Part shown: one piece after another, positions 60,120 to 64,000 of the stretch
Position numbering within the stretch: the first letter of the stretch is position 1
Layout of the letters: every line of letters starts with the position of its first letter
DNA from: Bartonella fuyuanensis
Lineage (GTDB): Bacteria > Pseudomonadota > Alphaproteobacteria > Rhizobiales > Rhizobiaceae
Direction: 5' to 3'
Assembly (NCBI RefSeq): GCF_014197255.1
Contig: NZ_JACIFE010000001.1
Span: forward strand, 310,001-374,000
Length of the DNA stretch: 64,000 nt
The notes under the pieces: generated by a model
Told to the model about the DNA's origin: nothing
The model's input: only the letters and a program-made list of their open reading frames with translations
Databases searched by the model: none
Made by a program: the position numbers and the translations under genes

Positions 60120-61793
60120 CTATGAAAGTCCTAGTATTTGATCATTTTCATCAAGATGAATTTTTTCAGCGGTAGGATAATGCGGTAAGCCGGGCATGGT
60201 CATAACATCTCCACAAATGACAACAATAAAACCGGCTCCCGCACAGAGACGAATTTCTCGTACGGGAATTTCAAAATCAACAGGAGCACCATATTGCTTG
60301 GGATCAGCAGAAAAAGAATAAGGTGTTTTTGCCATACAAATAGGGTAAGTGCCAAAGCCTTCTTTTTCCCAAGATTCTAATTGTTTAAGAAGAGGAGCTG
60401 AGATGATGGCGCCACGTCCACCATATAGCTTTGTTATAATACAATTAATTTTTTGAACGAGGGGAATATCATCTTGATAGAGAACTTTAAAATCAGAATC
60501 TTGTTTTTCAATTAAGGCAATGAGTTCTTGTGCAAGTTCTATGGCACCTTTTCCACCTTGTTTCCAATGTTTACAGAGAATAGCTTTGTGTCCAGTTGTT
60601 GCCACTATTTTTTGTAACGTTCTTATTTCATTATCGCTATCGCTGTCAAAATGATTAATCGCTACAACACAAGGGATACCGTAGAGTTCCATATTTTTGA
60701 TATGTCGTAAAAGGTTAGCTGCTCCTTTTTCTAAGGCAATAATATTTTCTTCTGTCAGATTATTTTTTTCCACACCACCATTCATTTTTAATGCACGAAT
60801 CGTTGCAACAATTACTGTTGCATTTGGTACAATACCTGCTTGCTGACATTTGATGTTGAAGAACTTTTCTGCTCCAAGATCGGCTCCAAATCCCGCTTCT
60901 GTGACGACATAATCAGCGAGTTTTAAAGCGGTTTTTGTTGCTATAACTGAGTTGCAACCATGAGCAATGTTAGCAAAAGGTCCTCCATGAACAAAAACAG
61001 GGTTATTTTCAATTGTTTGTACAAGGTTAGGTTGTATGGCGTCTTTAAGAAGAACTGCCATTGCGCCTTCTGCATTGAGATCAGTTACTGTTACGGGCGT
61101 TTTATCATAACGATAGGCAACAATAATTTTTTTGAGTCTTTGTGTAAGATTTTCTAAATTTTCAGAAAGACAAAGAAGTGCCATAATTTCTGATGCGACA
61201 GTAATATCAAAACCTGTTTGTCTTGGAAAACCATTTGTTATCCCCCCCAATGAAATAACGATATCGCGCAATGCACGGTCATTCATATCAAGCACGCGTT
61301 TCCAAATAATGCGCCGTGGATCAATGTTTAGAGTATTTCCCCAATAGATATGGTTATCGATCATTGCAGCAAGAAGATTATGAGCTGCTGTAATAGCATG
61401 AAAATCACCGGTAAAATGTAAATTAAGGTCATCCATTGGGATGATCTGTGCATAACCACCACCAGCAGCTCCCCCTTTGACACCAAAACAGGGACCTAAA
61501 GATGGTTCTCTCAAAGTCGCTATTGTTTTTTTGCCAATAAGGTTAAGAGCATCACTTAGTCCAACAGTTGTTGTTGTTTTTCCTTCTCCAGCAGGTGTGG
61601 GATTGATAGCTGTGACGAGGATAAGTTTACCATCTGGATTTTTATTGAGCGATTTTATGTATGCAGAAGAAATTTTAGCTTTATCATGACCGTAAGGAAT
61701 GAGGTTTTCAGGTGTAATACCAATTTTTTGTGCAATTTCAGTAATATGCTGTTTTTTAGCAGTGCGAGCAATTTCAATATCTGTTTTATGCAT
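60120..61793 (-). CDS. fhs: Formate-tetrahydrofolate ligase
   Basis: 557 residues. Joins formate to tetrahydrofolate with ATP, giving 10-formyl-THF for purines and initiator tRNA. The ATP-binding [53 protein letters not shown], and [13 protein letters not shown] are family marks. The C-terminal [19 protein letters not shown] is intact. The gene is patchy in Rhizobiales; base composition looks like its neighbours. Confidence 0.96.
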   Translation of the reverse strand: MHKTDIEIARTAKKQHITEIAQKIGITPENLIPYGHDKAKISSAYIKSLNKNPDGKLILVTAINPTPAGEGKTTTTVGLSDALNLIGKKTIATLREPSLGPCFGVKGGAAGGGYAQIIPMDDLNLHFTGDFHAITAAHNLLAAMIDNHIYWGNTLNIDPRRIIWKRVLDMNDRALRDIVISLGGITNGFPRQTGFDITVASEIMALLCLSENLENLTQRLKKIIVAYRYDKTPVTVTDLNAEGAMAVLLKDAIQPNLVQTIENNPVFVHGGPFANIAHGCNSVIATKTALKLADYVVTEAGFGADLGAEKFFNIKCQQAGIVPNATVIVATIRALKMNGGVEKNNLTEENIIALEKGAANLLRHIKNMELYGIPCVVAINHFDSDSDNEIRTLQKIVATTGHKAILCKHWKQGGKGAIELAQELIALIEKQDSDFKVLYQDDIPLVQKINCIITKLYGGRGAIISAPLLKQLESWEKEGFGTYPICMAKTPYSFSADPKQYGAPVDFEIPVREIRLCAGAGFIVVICGDVMTMPGLPHYPTAEKIHLDENDQILGLS

Positions 61794-62553
61794 GGAAAAA
61801 TTCTTAAACTGAGCTTTTATTAATGTTCGAGACCTGTATTCTATAGATTAATGAGAAGAATCCTTAGAGAATAGAAAGTGCAGGATATCATAGAGTTCAA
61901 TGATGTGTTATGCAAGAGATAATCCCAAAAGAACACAAGAAGGGTTTTATCGTTTTTTTTGGGAAAAAAATCTCTATGTTTTAAGTTTTGATAAGTTTTT
62001 AACCAGCTGCAATATTCCTCTCAAGATCAGCTAAGGATCAACATCAGAAGAAAGTATTTAGGTAATTAATTTAAAAACTTTTTACGCAGCAATATGGATG
62101 CAATTTTTATACCTTATATTTGTTGTTCCAAATAACACACTGAAAAAGTTTTAGAGAGCAGTAAACCACAATTTGTAGTGGTATACTTAAAGCCTTTCTT
62201 AAGATGTGGTGGACAGCAATAAAATATTCAGAAATATCTATTGATGGAAAAGCTAGAAATAAGCACAGAAAAATCATCCAACTGGTTAAAAGTATAATCC
62301 AGAAAAGATCAAAAACCAGCGCATAGATTGAGAAAGAAAGCAACAACATTCACCAACTAATACAATCTATGCGATTATATCTAATAAAAATACCCTTTAG
62401 ACTGAATTGAAGGCCATATAACATCCCATTTTATGAAAATAGCTAAAGAAACGACTCATAATACAATAATAAAGCCATAAGAGAAGCAAAGATAGGCAAA
62501 ACTAAATCACATAAACAAACTGAGATTAAATTTCTAAGCAAGATGTTGACAAA
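61794..62553. other. Gap between fhs and the tRNA
   Basis: About 760 AT-rich bases. An 80-codon hydrophobic minus-strand frame at 62107-62349 has no family signature and no ribosome site, and I do not call it. AAAGAAACGACTCA followed by AATAC near 62452 also occurs near 53004. Confidence 0.5.
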
Positions 62554-62630
62554 TGGCGCACCCGAAGAGATTCGAACTCCTGACCCCCAGATTCGTAGTC
62601 TGGTGCTCTATCCAGCTGAGCTACGGGTGC
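62554..62630 (-). tRNA. tRNA-Arg (anticodon ACG)
   Basis: The minus strand folds as a full cloverleaf of 77 bases. The acceptor is GCACCCG / CGGGTGC, the D-stem GCTC / GAGC, and the anticodon stem CCAGA / TCTGG around loop CTACGAA (anticodon at about 62594-62596). The T-arm has TTCGAAT, with G and an encoded CCA at the 3' end. A at the first anticodon position is normally converted to inosine, reading CGU, CGC and CGA. Confidence 0.95.
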
Positions 62631-62990
62631 GCGTATCCCGATTTTTTACATTGTCTAAAACAAAGACTTCCTAATCGTTTCATTAAAGAAATGCAAGTAA
62701 AACTTGGGTTATTATAAAAAAATTCTTTTTTTATAATATATTAAAAAAGGTTATAACATATTATGGGTTCAGTTGGATATTTGGTCGGGTCATTTTTTGC
62801 TGTGATTTTATCAAACAATATGAACGATAGTTAACTTGACGTTTTCGTCTATGAACGATAGTCAACCAGAGATGATATATGTTTTTGCGGTGGGGGGTAA
62901 AATATACACCTGCTGTTTGGTTTTTTGTAAAACGCCGATATTACCGTTGAAAACTATTTCATATAAACATGGCACAGCAAAGGTAGATGT
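62631..62990 (+). other. Promoter region of the efflux gene
   Basis: About 360 bases between the tRNA and the efflux adaptor gene. It contains the direct-repeat element listed separately and no gene. Confidence 0.5.
62820..62866 (+). promoter_or_regulatory. Direct-repeat operator candidate before the efflux gene
   Basis: ATGAACGATAGTTAAC (from 62820) and ATGAACGATAGTCAAC (from 62851) are near-identical 16-mers exactly 31 bases apart, three turns of the helix. Between them lie a TTGAC (a -35-like element) and the palindrome GACG-TTTT-CGTC. The spacing and promoter overlap fit a regulator binding two sites. No regulator gene is in view; it may lie outside the window. Confidence 0.5.
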
Positions 62991-64000
62991 ATGGCGTTAT
63001 TAAAAAAGATCTTTCCATTAGTGTTATTAATTAGCGTTTTAACGGTTACTTATTGGGCTGGAAAACAAAGCGCAGAACAACCCACTTCTATGGCGGATAA
63101 AACGAGTGTATCATCTCAAAATTCAAAGAAAACAATAGGAAGACCATCGGTGAATGTGGCCGTTGATCGTGTGAAGATTCAAGACCTTTATGAACATCTT
63201 AATGTTCTTGGAAGTGGAAAATCACTTGCTGAAGTCAAGATTACTCCTTTATCATCAGGTGTTATTGATAAACTTTTTGTGTCTGCTGGTACAAAAGTAC
63301 AAGTGGGGGACGTGATTGCAAAGCTTGATTCTAAAACGGAGGAAATAGCGGCCGCAAAAGCAAAAGTACAACGTGATAATAATGCGTTAACGCTTTCACG
63401 CATTATTAAATTACGTGCCAGCAATACAGCAACGGAAGTTCAAGAAGTTACAGCACGTTTAGAGTTGGATAACGCAAATTTGGTTTTGCGTAGTGCTGAG
63501 CTAGAACTCGATCGCCGAACAATTCGTGCACCGATTCCTGGAGTTGTTGGTATTTTACCCGTTGATGTTGGGAATAACGTAAGCCTTAATACTGTAATAG
63601 GCCGTATTGAGAATCAAGAACGTATTTTAGTCGATATATGGGTTCCTGAACGATATGTATCACGCCTTCATAAAGGAGATGAGGTAAAGGCAACATTAAC
63701 CGCACAGTCAGATAAATCTTTTGTTGGTCATATTTACGCGATTGATAATGTCGTTGATCCAGAAAGTCGCACACTTCATGCTCAGGTTGAAATCAATAAT
63801 GAAAAAGATACGCTCATGTCTGGTATGTCCTTTTCTGTTGCCTTGCAATTTCACAGTGGTTCTTTCCCTGTCGTTAATCCTCTTGCGATCCAATGGAATA
63901 GTGAAGGATCATTTGTTTGGCGTGTAAAAGAAGGAAAAGTAGAGTCTATTCCCGTATCGATTATTCAGCATAAAGCAGATCAAGTTTTTGTGAAAGCTTC
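62991..64000 (+). CDS. RND efflux membrane fusion protein (3' end outside window)
   Basis: About 336 residues are present and the frame runs off the end. It begins MALLKKIFPLVLLISVLTVTYWAG, a membrane anchor or signal, with AGGT upstream. Then come the lipoyl-like half-motifs (KITPLSSGVIDKLFVSAGTKVQVGDVIAKLDSK and RTIRAPIPGVVGILPVDVGNNVS), a short coiled-coil hairpin between them, and beta-barrel strands (VDIWVPERYVSRLHKGDEVKATL, IDNVVDPESRTLHAQVEI). This is the HlyD/AcrA-MdtA adaptor plan. The pump gene is expected next. Substrate unknown. Confidence 0.92.
   Translation, partial: MALLKKIFPLVLLISVLTVTYWAGKQSAEQPTSMADKTSVSSQNSKKTIGRPSVNVAVDRVKIQDLYEHLNVLGSGKSLAEVKITPLSSGVIDKLFVSAGTKVQVGDVIAKLDSKTEEIAAAKAKVQRDNNALTLSRIIKLRASNTATEVQEVTARLELDNANLVLRSAELELDRRTIRAPIPGVVGILPVDVGNNVSLNTVIGRIENQERILVDIWVPERYVSRLHKGDEVKATLTAQSDKSFVGHIYAIDNVVDPESRTLHAQVEINNEKDTLMSGMSFSVALQFHSGSFPVVNPLAIQWNSEGSFVWRVKEGKVESIPVSIIQHKADQVFVKA

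Noticed and set aside
62107-62349. 80-codon minus-strand frame near the tRNA
   Set aside because: Hydrophobic by AT bias, with no ribosome site and no recognised family.
62554-62630. Integrated element at the tRNA-Arg 3' end
   Set aside because: No integrase gene and no repeated copy of the tRNA 3' end were seen within the window.

Overview
The window is an AT-rich alphaproteobacterial chromosome segment. Gene content and order point to Rhizobiales, and the combination of low GC, long decayed gaps and a reduced gene set looks most like Bartonella. Markers of the group are a cyclic beta-1,2-glucan synthase, GcrA, an Irr-type Fur protein beside fabA-fabB-fabI, an Hsp20-DUF1150 pair, and divergent ccmABCDG and acnA. 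The species cannot be resolved by eye.

Layout. 1-6450: end of the cyclic glucan synthase, pncB, and a DUF454 membrane protein. 6858-10357: a four-gene manganese/iron ABC importer operon on the minus strand. 11242-16467: pheT, pheS, rplT, rpmI and nth on the minus strand. 16541-25929: hsp20, DUF1150, ilvD, mutS (minus) and a malic enzyme. 25991-28594: secB and fxsA (minus), then a Tim44-like protein and an Smr protein. 29540-33711: gcrA (minus), argD, a clearly broken argF, and hslO. 34186-40592: ccmGDCBA (minus), divergent acnA, rpsT. 40650-45818: AT-rich dnaA control region, dnaA, dnaN, recF, aroQ. 45936-51872: cyoABCD and gpsA. 54082-58081: fabI-fabB-fabA (minus), irr, and an SH3 protein (minus). 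59702-64000: rpsU and fhs (minus), tRNA-Arg(ACG), and the start of an RND efflux membrane fusion gene.

Several genes form functional sets: replication initiation and its cell-cycle control (dnaA, dnaN, recF, gcrA), terminal respiration (cyoABCD plus cytochrome c maturation), fatty-acid unsaturation (fabA/fabB/fabI), and iron and manganese handling (importer operon, Irr). Arginine synthesis is broken at ornithine carbamoyltransferase although argD is intact.

Roughly a fifth of the window lies in gaps of 0.3-2.2 kb without convincing genes. Some gaps hold diverged copies of the same relic sequences. I found no CRISPR array, insertion sequence, prophage or obvious new multi-gene system. The most distinctive features are a 60-bp tandem repeat array that more than doubles the length of CyoD, a possible leader peptide with an overlapping hairpin before acnA, a direct-repeat operator candidate before the efflux gene, and the shared relics. 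Positions of short motifs were counted by eye and may be off by one or two bases.
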